Assembly (NCBI GenBank): GCA_009746045.1
Contig: RPFO01000003.1
Span: forward strand, 2,185,792 to 2,249,791
Direction of reading: 5' to 3'
Length of the DNA stretch: 64,000 nucleotides
DNA from: Mesostigma viride
Lineage: Eukaryota > Streptophyta > Mesostigmatophyceae > Mesostigmatales > Mesostigmataceae
Made by a program: the position numbers and the translations under genes. Shown in pieces: positions 11,401 through 22,085 of the stretch. Each line of letters begins with the position of its first letter. The first letter of the stretch is position 1. A model generated the notes under the pieces. It was not told the DNA's origin. It made no database searches and saw nothing but the letters and a program-made list of their open reading frames with translations.

Positions 11401-12289
11401 AACCGATTTGACCATGTGAGTGGAAGCCACTTTCAGAGCATCAAACATTTTTCTTAGACGACCTTTATGAAGCGCAGTGGGAACAGCAAACCTTCATGAT
11501 GCACATAGGGAAAAAGAGTTCCTTGACAGATGGGCTGCATATCCATGCAGTTGTCTCACTTAATGCAATGGAAACCAGCCAGATTATTTTTGTCACAATA
11601 CCATTACATTGAACCCATCCACTGCAGAATGCCTCATGCCCCATGAGGCAAAGATATACTGTATTGATCCCTGAGAAAACAAGGGGCAAAACTTTCCAAC
11701 CATAGCATCCTTTCGGAACAGGATGCGCAGCGACTCGCGACACGCCCTTTTCACTGGTGCAAGTGCCTGCACAGTGCCTAAGCGGCACGGGTCTGCCGAT
11801 TTTCAACCATGGTCCAGCGACCCATAACACACACCAGCCCATGCAGCAACACTCCACAGACCTAGCTAACGCAGGAACTAGTGTTTACCTTCGTGATTGC
11901 CCTAGTTTCATGGCAGCCAGGTCAAAACCCAGTCAATGCGAGAGTTCACATAGCGAGGTCTACTGCAGCCAGATTGCCGCCTGCTGTGCTTAAGGCTCTT
12001 CCACAGCCGCATCGCTGCCCACGGTGTGTAGGGGTGATTCCTGTCCACGTGCCTTGGATGGCAACAGCATGGCTGGGAGGACTAGGATCAATAGGATCTC
12101 TGCGACCGCACCCTTTTCCTGCGCCCAGGCTCGCAAGGTGCTGTTCACAGATTGTGCCTGCTGTGCGGCGCAAGGGACCACTTTCAACGAGTAGCTTTCC
12201 CCTTGGGACTCCAGACAGTTACCCACGGCAGCCAGTCGTTTTTGGCCCATTATCAGATGATGTAAAAAGGGAAACAGAAGAGGAGTCTT
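11401..12289. other. Intergenic, downstream of bL12m
   Basis: Several ORFs of 75-140 codons exist on both strands, but none has a recognisable domain. The part next to 12290 is presumably the 3' UTR of the minus-strand ribosomal protein gene. Confidence 0.4.
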
Positions 12290-12946
12290 CTATTCCAGGG
12301 TGACGTTGGCCCCCACCTCCTTCAGCTTGGCCACAATGGCATCCGCCTCCTCCTTCTTGACACCCTTCTTGAGCACCGCAGGCGTAGCCTCCACCAAGTC
12401 CTTGGACTCCTTGAGACCCAGACCGGTGATCGCGCGCACTTCCTTAATAACCTTGATTTTCTGCGCCGCGTCGAACTTGTCGAGCTTGACGTCGAACTCC
12501 GTCTTCTCCTTCGGGGGCGGGGGTGCTGCTGCCGCCGCCGCGGCCGGCGCAGCGGCCGCGGCGGGAGCCGCCTGTGCTCCGCCCATTGGCATTCCCCCCA
12601 TTGGCATCCCCCCCATGAACCCTCCACCCATCCCCATCCCCATCATCGCATCCGGGGGCATGCCTAGTTTCTTGGACATGAGAGTCATGAGGTCATTCAT
12701 CTCAAGCATGTCCAGCCCTAGAATAGTGTCTGCCAAAGGCTCCAGGCGTTTAAGCCGGTCCTCTTTGGGGTCAAAAGGGCCTTCCACTTTCTCGAACACA
12801 GGCCGGCTGGTGTGAATATACTGCTGCACAGATGGCCCATAGTGAGGCAAGACAGCCGCGAACCTGGATGCAAGAGTAGGCAGACCAGTTGTACCTGAAG
12901 CGAGCTTCCTCACTGCACCTAAGGAATGGCGGAGGACGCTAGCCAT
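12290..12946 (-). CDS. MRPL12: Mitochondrial ribosomal protein bL12m (L7/L12), 218 aa
   Basis: Stalk protein of the mitochondrial large ribosomal subunit, which recruits and stimulates translation GTPases. Residues 1 to ~50 are rich in Ser, Arg and Ala with few acids, like a mitochondrial presequence. An N-terminal dimerisation part follows ([20 protein letters not shown]). The hinge is a long Gly/Met then Ala/Pro stretch. The C-terminal domain from about residue 150 is classical ([55 protein letters not shown]) and ends GANVTLE. The gene is a single uninterrupted exon with an ATG start. A plastid L12 is the main alternative, but the presequence and divergent hinge favour the mitochondrion. 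Confidence 0.93.
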   Translation of the reverse strand: MASVLRHSLGAVRKLASGTTGLPTLASRFAAVLPHYGPSVQQYIHTSRPVFEKVEGPFDPKEDRLKRLEPLADTILGLDMLEMNDLMTLMSKKLGMPPDAMMGMGMGGGFMGGMPMGGMPMGGAQAAPAAAAAPAAAAAAAPPPPKEKTEFDVKLDKFDAAQKIKVIKEVRAITGLGLKESKDLVEATPAVLKKGVKKEEADAIVAKLKEVGANVTLE

Positions 12947-13384
12947 TTTTTCCTCTGCTGGCCACTACCACGAGTCAATGTCTGCACATTCCACTGCACA
13001 GGATACCCCAAACCCTGACTACCAGCGCTCGTGTTGCGTCGGGCCCTTGGCCGCTGCTAATGGCAACGAGTGCAGTAAATGGGCGGGCCTGCTACGCTGC
13101 CGCACACGGGCTTGTGCGTGCTTGGCCAGCAGCAATGGCGATGACCTTAGCTTTAGTGTGCTCGACACTAAATTGCTCAGCCTGGTTGAGTCGTCGCCAT
13201 GCCTCGCGCGTGCTGGCGCATGCATTGCTTGGCAGGCACTTAGCTCACTCCGAGTGGCAACTGGCAACGCGGCGCGGCGCTGATTTGCCGCCATGAGGCG
13301 CCAGGCGGGCCAGCCTCGTGCATGCCAAAATGGTGCGCCGCGTCTAGCCTCCCTAATACGGACATCCCTGCGTGGAAATTAATA
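12947..13384. other. Upstream region of bL12m
   Basis: GC-rich sequence holding the presumed promoter of the minus-strand gene. No motif is convincing. Confidence 0.4.
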
Positions 13385-13620
13385 GGGTTGTACCGAATAG
13401 TGTTCCGAATACCGAATATCCCCCGAATACCGAACCGAACACCGAATATGTTCAGTATACGGCGAACGGTCTGTCCGTCTGAACATATTCGGTATCGGTA
13501 TCGGGAGGCAAGCTCTACTTACGAATATGTTCGGTATCGAAATCGGGACACCCTACTATTCGACGAATATATTCGTAGTTCCGAATATCGAACAAGCTTA
13601 AGGGGGGGGGGATGCTTCGC
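13385..13620. repeat. 'ATATTCGG' repeat, TIR-like end TAGGGTTGTACCGAATAG
   Basis: Dense variants of GAATATTCGG and CGGTATCGG arranged as inverted and direct repeats. A related copy surrounds the LINE at 27069-31760: its left part is at 26995-27068 and its right part (ending CTATTCGGTACAACCCTA) at 31761-31855. It may be a MITE with TIR AGGGTTGTACCGAATA. The present copy lacks the LINE insertion. Confidence 0.6.
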
Positions 13621-13740
13621 ATCCCCCCCAAAAGAAGGCGCAAAGCCGACCGTAACTCTAGTAGTCGAGTTTCGATCCGTCCGCCGACACATGGCAACTC
13701 GATTCAAGTCAACTGAAGCTTATGAAGGGGGCTGAAAAAA
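13621..13740 (+). repeat. Diverged copy of the 23.7-25.4 kb repeat
   Basis: It encodes AKPTVTLV in the frame corresponding to the 24241-24424 and 25027-25211 units and shares CCGACCGT-ACTCTAGTAG. Otherwise diverged. Confidence 0.45.
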
Positions 13741-13794
13741 GGAAAAGGTCGGGAGACAAATAACGACACCCTGTGTGGGCCTGTAACACCGCAG

Positions 13795-14770
13795 TCCGTC
13801 CGCCCTTCCCAGTTTCCACCCACCCGGAGGCCATTTGCCGCCTCAGTGAGACGCCCCGCCCCAGGCGAGGTCGCAACCCCCCCCCCCCTCAGCAAGCCGA
13901 TGGTCTTTACATGTATTGAGGTCGCAATGAGGCCCCCCACCCTCCTGAGCGAGACGACGCCAGAGTCTGCGGGATCCCCCCACTCACCCACCCGGAGGTT
14001 CCCCCCCCCTCCCCCCTCAGCCATGATACGCCCCCCCGCCGACCGGCCCAGGAAAAGTACGAAGATCCGCCACAGGATGCCTCCCCGCTTGAGTGAGACG
14101 GCGAGGTCGCAAGGCCCCCCGCCCTCCTCAGCGAAACGCCAGAGTCTGCGGGATCCCCCGCCCCCTCGCCCCCCACCCACCCGGAGGTCGGTACCCCCCC
14201 CCCCCCCGCTCTCCCCCTCAGCCGGCCGGCATGATGCGCCCCCCGCCCCCCCCGAAAAGGCGTGGCGCGAAGGATAGGCGTCGACCACGAGGACCCCTGA
14301 AAAAGACCGGAAAAGTATGAAGATCCGCCACAGGATGCCTCCCCGCCTGAGTGAGACGGCGAGGTCGCAAGGCCCCCGCGCCCCCCACCCGCCACCCGGA
14401 GGTTCCCCCGCCTCCCCCCCCGAGGACATTAAGACGGTCCGCCCCGGCCGGGCGAGGTCGCAGGGCTCCCCGCCCTCCTGAGTGAGCAAGACGCCAGAGT
14501 CTGCGGGATCCCCCGCCCCCCCCGCTCCCCACCCACCCGGAGTTCCTCCCCCCCCCCCCCCCCCCCCCGCGCCCCCTTCCCCCACCCCCCCCCCCCCGCC
14601 CCCCACCCACCCGGAGTTCCTCCCCCCCCCCCGCCGCCCCCCCCTCCCCTTCCCCCCCCCCCCCCCCCGCCCCACCCACCCGGAGTTCCTCCCCCCGCCC
14701 CCCCACCCACCCGGAGCTCCTCCCCCCCCCCCCCCGCCCCCCCCCGCGCCCCCTTCCCCACCCCCACTAC
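13795..14770. repeat. C-rich minisatellite cluster
   Basis: Degenerate units contain GAGTGAGACGGCGAGGTCGC, AGTCTGCGGGATCCCCC and CACCCACCCGGAG. The right part (14515-14770) is reduced to units of CACCCACCCGGAGTTCCTCC plus long C-runs. A related block is at 23525-23680. Long Gly- or Pro-rich ORFs across it are compositional. Confidence 0.85.
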
Positions 14771-15289
14771 ATTTCGCCACCGCGGAAACCCAATTTATGC
14801 GAGAATGTGGTTCCGTCAATACGGCGGGGGTTACAAATTCAATTTCGAAGTTCGGCACCGTCGGATACCAGTAAAGCAACACTTGTTATCTAGAATCGCG
14901 CCATTTGGCATCAATTGGCCAGTTCTGAAAATTCGATGAAATCTCTAGTCCTTGGTCGAATATTTCCCTCCGATTTGGATGACGAAAATTGAGTACGAAT
15001 TTCTTAGTACAGTCCACCGTTTAGTTCAGTTCAGTTTATTCCCACGCCGCTTGCTGACCTGACGGAGGCCAAATTCGTACTGAACACTATCGCAAGTCCG
15101 GTCGATACTAAAAATTGCTACTTCCGAGATGTCTGACGGAATTCCTGCTAGGTCCATGCTTTGGTACTGGACGGATGCTGAAATTCACTGCGATTCTGTC
15201 CGAATGAGGAAAATTCCCTACCAGCCATTAAGAATGTACTCCAGCACGCAAAATGTACTTCGTACCGAAGTTTGTCTTTTTATGCTGAA
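14771..15289. other. Unassigned AT-richer sequence
   Basis: No gene, RNA or repeat recognised apart from gradual similarity to the following satellite near the right end. Confidence 0.4.
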
Positions 15290-16052
15290 AATTGCCATGC
15301 ATGATGTTTGCAACCAAAATAGACCTCGTACAAAGTTTGGTATCGATCGGACGTCATCTTGGTGACATTTGCTAGCAATGAAGGTACATTTTTGTCATTT
15401 TTTGTTAAATTAAATAGTAATAAATAGGAAACAGTACTAAATCACGTCAAACCATCATGGATATTTGCAAGCAACCTAATTACCACTAGAATAGACCATG
15501 CACAAAGTTTGGGGTCAATCTGAACTCAAAATAGTGACGTTTGCTAGCATAAATACTGCATTTTTTGCCATTTTCAAGCATTTTGCTCAGTGTAAGCTAC
15601 TAAACAATATCAAACTACGTCATAAAGCTATGAAATATTGGAAGCAACCTAAACACCACTAGATTAGACCATGGGCCAAGTTTGGGCTCAGTCTGACGTC
15701 AAAATAGTGACGTTTGCTAGCATAAATGGTGCATTTTTTGCCATTTTCAAGCATTTTGCTCAGTGTAAGCTACTAAACAATATCAAACTATGTCAGAAAG
15801 CTATGAAATGTTGGAAGCAACCTAAACACCGCTAGATTAGACCATGGGCCAAGTTTGGGCCCAGTTTGATCTCAAAATAGTGACGTTTGCTAGCATAAAT
15901 GGTGCAATTTTTGCCTTTTTCAAGCATTTTGGTAAGTATAGTTGCCTCAAACTATGTCAGAAAACTGTGAATTGTTGTAAATAACCTGTTTGCCACTACA
16001 TTAGACCATCCTCAACTTGTAAGGTCAGGCATAGGTAAAGGTAGTGACATTT
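15290..16052. repeat. ~172-bp tandem satellite, four and a half units
   Basis: GCTAGC marks unit starts at 15371, 15543, 15716, 15889 and 16053, giving periods of 172, 173, 173 and 164 bp. Each unit has AAGCATTTTGCTCAGTGTAA or a diverged form, GGAAGCAACCTAAACACC, TTAGACCATGGGCCAAGTTT and TGACGTTTGCTAGC. A diverged partial unit precedes 15371. The two middle units are the most alike. The AT content contrasts with the GC-rich surroundings. Confidence 0.92.
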
Positions 16053-16519
16053 GCTAGCACTATATACAAGCATATTATGCCTCTTTTCGCATATACACAT
16101 TAAAAATAACAAGACATCATCATATCATGGCCTTAATACAAGGTGTGCAAATGCAAATCACACCAGATCGGATGACCAATGATGGGTGGCTGCATGCCAA
16201 CACATCTACCAGGCTGCAGGGTGAGAGGCCACATCGCTACAAGACAGGAATCCTCGCAATTGCACAACACCGCTAGTACACTGTGCACATACCCCAAGAG
16301 GATTTGGCTACAAGCCATAAAAGTTTGGCCATGCTAACACATTCTTCATCCAAGCAAAATGCAGCCTCTCCAAACTCAACTCATTGATTTAAATTCAGCT
16401 AGGCCAGGCGTGCATGCTCTACTTGCCGACAACCATGAGTAAACTTGTCTACCACTTCATTCCATGCGCCGGTAGATGGCACCGTCTCATCTACCAGTCA
16501 TATCCCCGGCTCCCATTCC
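16053..16519. other. Unassigned sequence
   Basis: No convincing coding sequence or repeat. Confidence 0.4.
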
Positions 16520-16672
16520 GCATCCTCCTCTCCCTCTCCCTCTCCCTCTTCCTCCTCCCCCTCCCCCTCCCATTCTCCCTCCCCCTCTCCCTCCCCCTCT
16601 CCCTCCTCCTCCCCCTCCTCCTCCCCCTCTTTCTCCCCCTCTTTCTCTCCCTCTTCCTCCTCCTCCCCGCCT
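16520..16672. repeat. Polypyrimidine (CTC/CCT) tract
   Basis: About 150 bp of CTCCCC, CTCCCT and CTCTTC with only isolated purines on plus. It lies just downstream of a minus-strand coding region. Confidence 0.9.
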
Positions 16673-16720
16673 TCACTGTCACTGTGCACAGCAGGGACGG
16701 CATCGTCTATGTGGGTGCCA

Positions 16721-17563
16721 TCACCTGCGTTCACGGTGCCAGCCTAGCTCCTGTGGAAAGAAGCGAGCGCGGCCAAATGCCTCGACTGGGTGTGGGCAGC
16801 CGCACACGAACTGCGTCACCTCCGCCAGGGCATGATAGTCCTCATACTGCCCATCAGCCCACATCGCCTTGATGAGCAGGTGACCTCCCCTTTCCTGAAC
16901 CTTAGTGACCCAGCCATGGAAGCGCTCCCTCTTCCTCGCTATCCCCGGAAACAGGGCACACAGGCGCATCCCGATAAGCGCACGTGCTCCATGCTCGGCA
17001 AAGTAGGCATTGCAGTCATCCTTTGCTGCTGCCCTGGCGGCGGTGGCAGTCTTGTAATGCTCAAAGTCAATCTGCGGGTGCTCTTTCAACGCCGCCACCG
17101 TGGCAGCTGACAGTTTGCCGGTACTGATCAGCTCAGGCTGGTGCACCTCTGCCGTACCGCCCACTGTCCAGTGCTGCAGGTGTACATCAGAAATGGGGAC
17201 CGTCATCCCTGCGCTGCCGCCACCTAATGTCACTCTAGAAAACTGGCCCGTCCACGACGGTGCGTAGTAAGGAGAGGCGACAATGCTGTCACGCTCCGTG
17301 CGATCGCCTTCCAGATCAAGGACCTTCACCAGCATGTGTGGTGCCCACGGCATTCCCTGCCCGCAGGTGACGGCTGGCCGCTTAACAACGAGTAGGTCGC
17401 TGCGTCGTATGAGGCTTCCATTCACCTTGAAGGTGTGCCTGCCGGAAATCAGTGTGCGCAAAGCGGGCGTTGCCGTTGATGTGCTCCCTCGCGCAGCGGG
17501 CGCACATGCGCGGTTGATCTGCGCTTGAATCTCGCGGGCAGGGCAAGCGACGTGTGAGATTAC
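16721..17563 (-). CDS. Hypothetical protein, distal half after an in-frame TAA
   Basis: This is open from directly after the TAA at 17564-17566 to a stop at 16721, in the same frame as the upstream ORF. It contains SGRHTFKVNGSLIRRSDLL, a central helical part (LSAATVAALKEHPQIDFEHY) and MRLCALFPGIARKRERFHGW followed by VTKVQERGGHLLIKAMWADG and QYEDYHALAEV. The 'GW-V ... W-DG-x-x-ED' ending resembles small beta-barrel (Tudor/chromo-like) folds, which is a guess. LFPxI...GW is shared with the upstream half. I do not recognise the family. Confidence 0.55.
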   Translation of the reverse strand, partial: VISHVACPAREIQAQINRACAPAARGSTSTATPALRTLISGRHTFKVNGSLIRRSDLLVVKRPAVTCGQGMPWAPHMLVKVLDLEGDRTERDSIVASPYYAPSWTGQFSRVTLGGGSAGMTVPISDVHLQHWTVGGTAEVHQPELISTGKLSAATVAALKEHPQIDFEHYKTATAARAAAKDDCNAYFAEHGARALIGMRLCALFPGIARKRERFHGWVTKVQERGGHLLIKAMWADGQYEDYHALAEVTQFVCGCPHPVEAFGRARFFPQELGWHRERR

Positions 17564-18325
17564 TTATTTTATGGGCAGCCTCAGTGCTCGTGTTGCCCGC
17601 GCAACCGACTGGTCGCCTGCAGATCGCAGCGGTAAGGGTACCGCCTTGTTCGCTTGCAGTTCAGGCTTCTCTTTGAGCTTTTGCTCCATGATGTCGAACA
17701 GATTCTCGTTGTTGGCACGCACATCCTCCACGGACTTTGGCACCTGCTCAATCCATCCGTCCAGCAACTGCTGCTTCTCAGCGGCGACGATGTCAGGAAA
17801 AAGGCTGTGAAGGCTAGCGCAGGTACATCTCCTGGCACCGCCCTCGTCCCATTCAAAAAGCGGCACTAGACCAGGACTTCCTTTGGGGGCCTTGCCACGC
17901 TCTATGAGGAGGCACCCATAGACAGGATCTCCCTGCGGGGTGTACCCAATGGGCGTGACCCCGTCACAAGCCTCGCCATTAGGCCCTGTGGGCTGCCACT
18001 TGTTCACCGGTGCATTTACCAACGTCTCCGATGCGGCTAGGCGCCAGCGGACATACACGGTCATATCCGGGCCCCAAAACACTTCGAGATCGAACACCTT
18101 CGAAGAGCGGTGCCTCTCCCTCTCGGCTTCGGTTGCTGGCTCATCATCCAAGTCGGCGGTGGCGCCCGCGCCCGCACCCGCGCCTTCTCCCCCGCCCCCG
18201 CCCCCGCCCGCGCCCCCGCCCGCGCCATGGGTGTGGCCCGCGGCTGGCTTCTTCGGAAATGCGTCCATCGATTTCACCCACCGGCCGTCAGCGGTGGATG
18301 CACCCTTTCGGCCACGTTGTGACAT
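17564..18325 (-). CDS. Hypothetical protein, proximal half (ATG at 18325)
   Basis: The likely start is MSQRGRKG. A Gly/Ala-rich linker (residues ~30-55) is followed by a conserved-looking part: SSKVFDLEVFWGPDMTVYVR, VNKWQPTGPNGEACDGVTPI, GCLLIERGKAPKG, PLFEWDEGGARRCTCASLHS, LFPDIVAAEKQQLLDGWIEQ. It ends ATRALRLPIK then TAA. The next frame continues open for 281 codons, so the two halves form one ~535-codon frame interrupted by one stop. Function unknown. Confidence 0.6.
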   Translation of the reverse strand: MSQRGRKGASTADGRWVKSMDAFPKKPAAGHTHGAGGGAGGGGGGGEGAGAGAGATADLDDEPATEAERERHRSSKVFDLEVFWGPDMTVYVRWRLAASETLVNAPVNKWQPTGPNGEACDGVTPIGYTPQGDPVYGCLLIERGKAPKGSPGLVPLFEWDEGGARRCTCASLHSLFPDIVAAEKQQLLDGWIEQVPKSVEDVRANNENLFDIMEQKLKEKPELQANKAVPLPLRSAGDQSVARATRALRLPIK

Positions 18326-18603
18326 CAAGCGCGGCGTCCCCAATAGAACAGTCATGCAATATGAATAATCATTAGTATCAACGATGCATTCATGCAGGCG
18401 TGAACTGTGAAATACAACAAGCATGCAACAACGACTCCAGCACACTTAGTAAATACTGCTCATAATATCTGTGGCACATGCAACATGGTTAAAACACACA
18501 TGGATGACCTGTATGGCTGCACATGAACTGTCCATCTAGAGAAGACTAGAAATTCAGCATGATATCAAGAGCCATCCACACAAATATATGTCTTACCGCA
18601 GCT

Positions 18604-18749
18604 TAGGGCTTCTTCGGGTTGAGTTGGCGAATCGAGCTTGTTGAGCCCTGCTCGAAGTAATGCTCAAATGCGATGCCCAGGCCCGCCAGCACATCATCAA
18701 ATGTGATTAGTTTCACAGGTGGTCCGAAGAGTTCCAAACGTGGTTGCTA
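18604..18749 (-). CDS. Candidate terminal exon, unknown protein
   Basis: On minus, after an acceptor-like TTAG at 18750, a 48-codon frame reads QPRLELFGPPVKLITFDDVL, AGLGIAFEHYFEQG, SIRQLNPKKP and TAA. Balanced composition and a clean acceptor suggest a real last exon. Its upstream exons were not found; the ORF at 18934-19227 on the same strand is one candidate. Confidence 0.4.
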
Positions 18750-18933
18750 ATTTTCAGGCAGTGCCTGAAGGCCGCCTCGAAAGTGAAACGCGAAAGTGAA
18801 AAGGGGTCACAAACCCTATGTTCATATCCTTGACTCCCCCGTCGAGAACGAACCGAAAACCAGCGCCATGAACGAACTTGTGACGAGTAGATGACGACAT
18901 CGTGGTTATGGCGTCGTACCCCCCCTGGTGCAG

Positions 18934-19227
18934 CTATTGCTTTATCGCCGCCTTCCTGTCCTCTTGCTTCCGCCCGGGCGAAAACCAGGCGCTTCGCAAT
19001 GCCTGGAGATGTGATATTCTAATGGGCTTCATGCACTCGTGGCCGCACTTACAGTCGAACGTCTCGTCGGTCACTAGGCTGCCGGCATGGGTGCTGCCGC
19101 TTAGCACTATGGCTGCGAACTTGCGCTTCCCATGGTGTCCCATCACCATGATAGCGAAAGCCAGGAAGCAGATAGCCACGATTATGTCCCAGCAAAGCCA
19201 TAGCACACCTTCCGTTTCGACCGCCAT
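18934..19227 (-). CDS. Small single-pass membrane protein, 97 aa (hypothetical)
   Basis: From ATG at 19227: MAVETEGVLWLCWD, then a ~20-residue hydrophobic segment (IIVAICFLAFAIMVMG), a basic HHGKRKF, and a soluble tail with CKCGHEC and a charged end (GRKQEDRKAAIKQ). This predicts one membrane helix. No family is recognised. Its first codons and 5' flank lie inside the left arm of the 614-bp palindrome, so they are duplicated in inverted orientation at 19738-19800. It could be one exon of a longer gene. Confidence 0.4.
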   Translation of the reverse strand: MAVETEGVLWLCWDIIVAICFLAFAIMVMGHHGKRKFAAIVLSGSTHAGSLVTDETFDCKCGHECMKPIRISHLQALRSAWFSPGRKQEDRKAAIKQ

Positions 19228-19800
19228 GTCGGCCACTAGTCCGGATAGCTCAATGTGCACCTGACCTTGACACTAATCGCACAAACAGCCACAATTTTGC
19301 AAGCAAGAAGACATGGCTACCTCGGCATTTCATGAAATGTACTTCGTGAAATGCATTTCGTGAAATGTACTAAGGAACGTGATTGGCCGGCGTTCGCTCG
19401 CCAAATCTCGCAAAATGTACTAAGGCACGTGATTGGTCCCGCAAAATATACTAAGGAACGTGATTGGCCGGCGAAGATTCTGTAGGGAATTTTAATTGCA
19501 GCAAACAGAATCTTCGCCGGCCAATCACGTTCCTTAGTACATTTTGCGGGACCAATCACGTGCCTTAGTACATTTTGCGAGATTTGGCGAGCGAACGCCG
19601 GCCAATCACGTTCCTTAGTACATTCACGAAATGCATTTCACGAAGTACATTTCATGAAATGCCGAGGTAGCCATGTCTTCTTGCTTGCAAAATTGTGGCT
19701 GTTTGTGCGATTAGTGTCAAGGTCAGGTGCACATTGAGCTATCCGGACTAGTGGCCGACATGGCGGTCGAAACGGAAGGTGTGCTATGGCTTTGCTGGGA
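19187..19800. repeat. 614-bp near-perfect palindrome
   Basis: Arms 19187-19483 and 19505-19800 are inverted copies around a 21-bp spacer, with a single-base indel seen by eye. Inside each arm ACTAAGGNACGTGATTGG recurs three times and CGTGAAATGCATTTCGTGAA twice. The left outer part overlaps the start of the small membrane-protein ORF. Confidence 0.95.
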
Positions 19801-20417
19801 TGATTATCATCGTAGTACATCATATGTATTACAGTACATTTCACGAAGTACATTTCATGGAGGCAGAGGGAAAGTTCCTGTTCATGGTGAGTCGGGGTTA
19901 GCAATCACGGCAATGTCGATACATGTACTTGCAGTATATACAAATGCCATAATGTCCTTAGATGCAGCATGAATGTCTATTGTTCGGATTTCTTTTATCA
20001 CGATGCTTAGGATGCCTTCCAACAGAAATCTGCTGCGCTACAGGTCGGGAATACCTGAACTTGATATGCGTGGCCAGTGGCCATGGCAGCCGGGGTCGGT
20101 AAGAATTAACTTCGATAGCCATGAATAATGCGGAAAGTGAACGTTGTCCACCCGCTGCACAGGGAAAATGGCTGCACAGGAACGGCCTGACGTGATACTG
20201 TCGCAAAGCAGTTCTCATAAGCCGACAATTACACATTCGACTTATGATCGATAATCGGCGCAGGCCTTCGACATTCAAGCGCGCATCGAAACGTCGTGAG
20301 GATTTCGGACATTTAGATGAAGTTGGATTGTTTTCGGCCCTCGTATTTGCCATGATCTTGGCCATCCAATCTTTTTGCTTCGTGCACAGTTTGCGTTTGC
20401 AGTTAAGCGTAGGTACA
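19801..20417. other. Unassigned sequence
   Basis: No gene or repeat recognised. Short ORFs only. Confidence 0.4.
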
Positions 20418-20520
20418 TGACAAGCTTGCGTTTGCGTTTGCGTTTGCGTTTGCCTTTGCCTTTGCCTTTGCGTATACATTTGCATGTGCGCTTGCGTTGC
20501 CGTTTGCTTATGCGTCCCAA
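20418..20520. repeat. (GCGTTT/GCCTTT)n degenerate hexamer array
   Basis: Tandem TTTGCG and TTTGCC units with increasing divergence to the right. Confidence 0.85.
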
Positions 20521-20998
20521 TGTATGTCTGGCTTTGGGCAATTCTATTTCCTTGTCGTTGGGATATGAGTGGATGCTGGCGGTGGTGTTACTGTCGGCAG
20601 GTAGAGTGGCAGTGGCTTCAACTTCTGTTGCTTTTTCATTGCATTTGCATTTTCATTGGGTCTCTGTAGTTAACAACTGCTTTAAATATCTTTGTTAATA
20701 GCCGGCTTCAGCTGTAATTTCGATTGCATGTTGCTTTTGAATTGCATTCGCACTGGGCACATGCAGTGGGCATTAGGCATTGGTAGTGCAATTAGACACG
20801 CAGTCACACTTGCAATTGCAATGAAGTTGAAATTGAAGCTGCAGCTAAAATTTGCTACGTGCCTACTGGTACAGTCGCATGTGCAGTCAACTTTGTGCTT
20901 GTTTATTATTATTATTTCTTCTTCTTATAATTTCTTCTTCTTATTATTATAATTTCTTCTTGCTTTTCGTAATGTGTGGTGGTTAGAATGGTGATGGC
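20521..20998. other. Unassigned sequence rich in TTGCAT-type motifs
   Basis: Loose repetition of GCAATTGC and TTGCATT-like motifs, then an AT-rich TTATTATTATT stretch (20900-20960). No gene seen. Confidence 0.4.
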
Positions 20999-21186
20999 AG
21001 GGGCAGGAGCAGGGGCAGGGGCAGGGGCAGGGGCAGGGGCAGGGGCAGGGGCAGGGGCAGGGGCAGGGGCAGGGGCAGGGGCAGGGGCAGGGGCAGGGGC
21101 AGGGGCAGGGGCAGGGGCAGGGGCAGGGGCAGGGGCAGGGGCAGGGGCAGGGGCAGGGGTAGGGGCAGGGGCAGGGGCAGGGGCAA
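20999..21186. repeat. (GGGGCA)n hexamer array
   Basis: About 31 units, with one GGGGTA variant near 21158. G-runs of four every six bases make G-quadruplex formation likely on plus. Confidence 0.97.
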
Positions 21187-21354
21187 TCATGAGTTGCTTT
21201 CGGCCTGGCATGTGCACCAGAACTGGCATATGTGCTCGCAATGCAGCTTGCTACTCTTGTTCCTTTTGTTTGCCTTTTCTTTTGTTTGGGAACTGTTCGT
21301 GCAGGGGGGTGGGATGAGGCCGCGAGTCTCTGGGCAGGGGCATTGACGTGGGTA

Positions 21355-22085
21355 GGTGTGTGTCTGGGCTAAGTCTGCAATTGTCGCTGCTGTGCTGTAC
21401 TTCTGGCTGTGGCTTACGGTGCATTTGTGGCTTGGAGTAGGGGTGAGGCTAGGGTGGGCGCAGGCGCGGGCGTGGGCGTGGGCGTGGGCGTGAGCGTGGG
21501 CATGGGCGCGGGCGTGGGCGTGGGCGTGGGCGTGGGCGTGGGCGTGGGTGTGGGCGTGGGCGTGGGCGTGGGCGTGGGCGTGGGCGTGGGCGTGGGCGTG
21601 GGCGTTGGCATGGGCGTGGGCGTGGGCGTGGGCGTGGGCGTGGGCGTAGGCGTGCGCGTGGGCGTGGGCGTGGGAGTGGGCGTTGGAGTGGGCGTGGGCG
21701 TGGGCGTGAGCGTGGGCGTGGGCGTGGGCGTGGGCGTGGGTGTGGGCGTGGGCGTGGGCGTGGGCGTGGGCGTGGGCGTGGGCGTGGGCGTTGGCATGGG
21801 CGTGGGCGTGGGCGTGGGCGTGGGCGTGGGCGTGGCGTGCGCGTGGGCGTGGGCGTGGGAGTGGGCGTTGGAGTGGGCGTGGGCGTGGGCGTGGCGTGGG
21901 CGTGGGCGTGGGCGTGGGCGTGGGCGTGGGCGTGGGCGTGGGCGTGGGCGTGGGCGTGGGCGTGGGCGTGGGCGTGGGCGTGGGCGTGGGCGTGGGCGTG
22001 GGCGTGGGCGTGGGCGTGGGCGTGGGCGTGGGCGTGGGCGTGGGCGTGGGCGTGGGCGTGAGCGTGGGCGTGGGCGTTGGCGTGG
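21355..22085. repeat. (GTGGGC)n array with 5' unique leader, copy 1
   Basis: A ~100-bp leader (TGTGTCTGGGCTAAGTCTGC ... GGCTTGGAGTAGGGGTGAGG) precedes about 100 hexamers (21455-22085). Variants (GTTGGC, GTGCGC, GTGAGC) recur in the same order within the array, indicating internal larger duplications. Confidence 0.95.

Noticed and set aside
11465-11857. 130-codon Cys/Trp-rich minus ORF
   Set aside because: No recognisable motif, no splice or start support, and composition consistent with noncoding DNA near the bL12m 3' end.
13704-14882. 392-codon minus-strand Gly-rich ORF and its neighbours
   Set aside because: Produced by the C-rich minisatellites (GGG/CCC codons); no domain, no splice signals.
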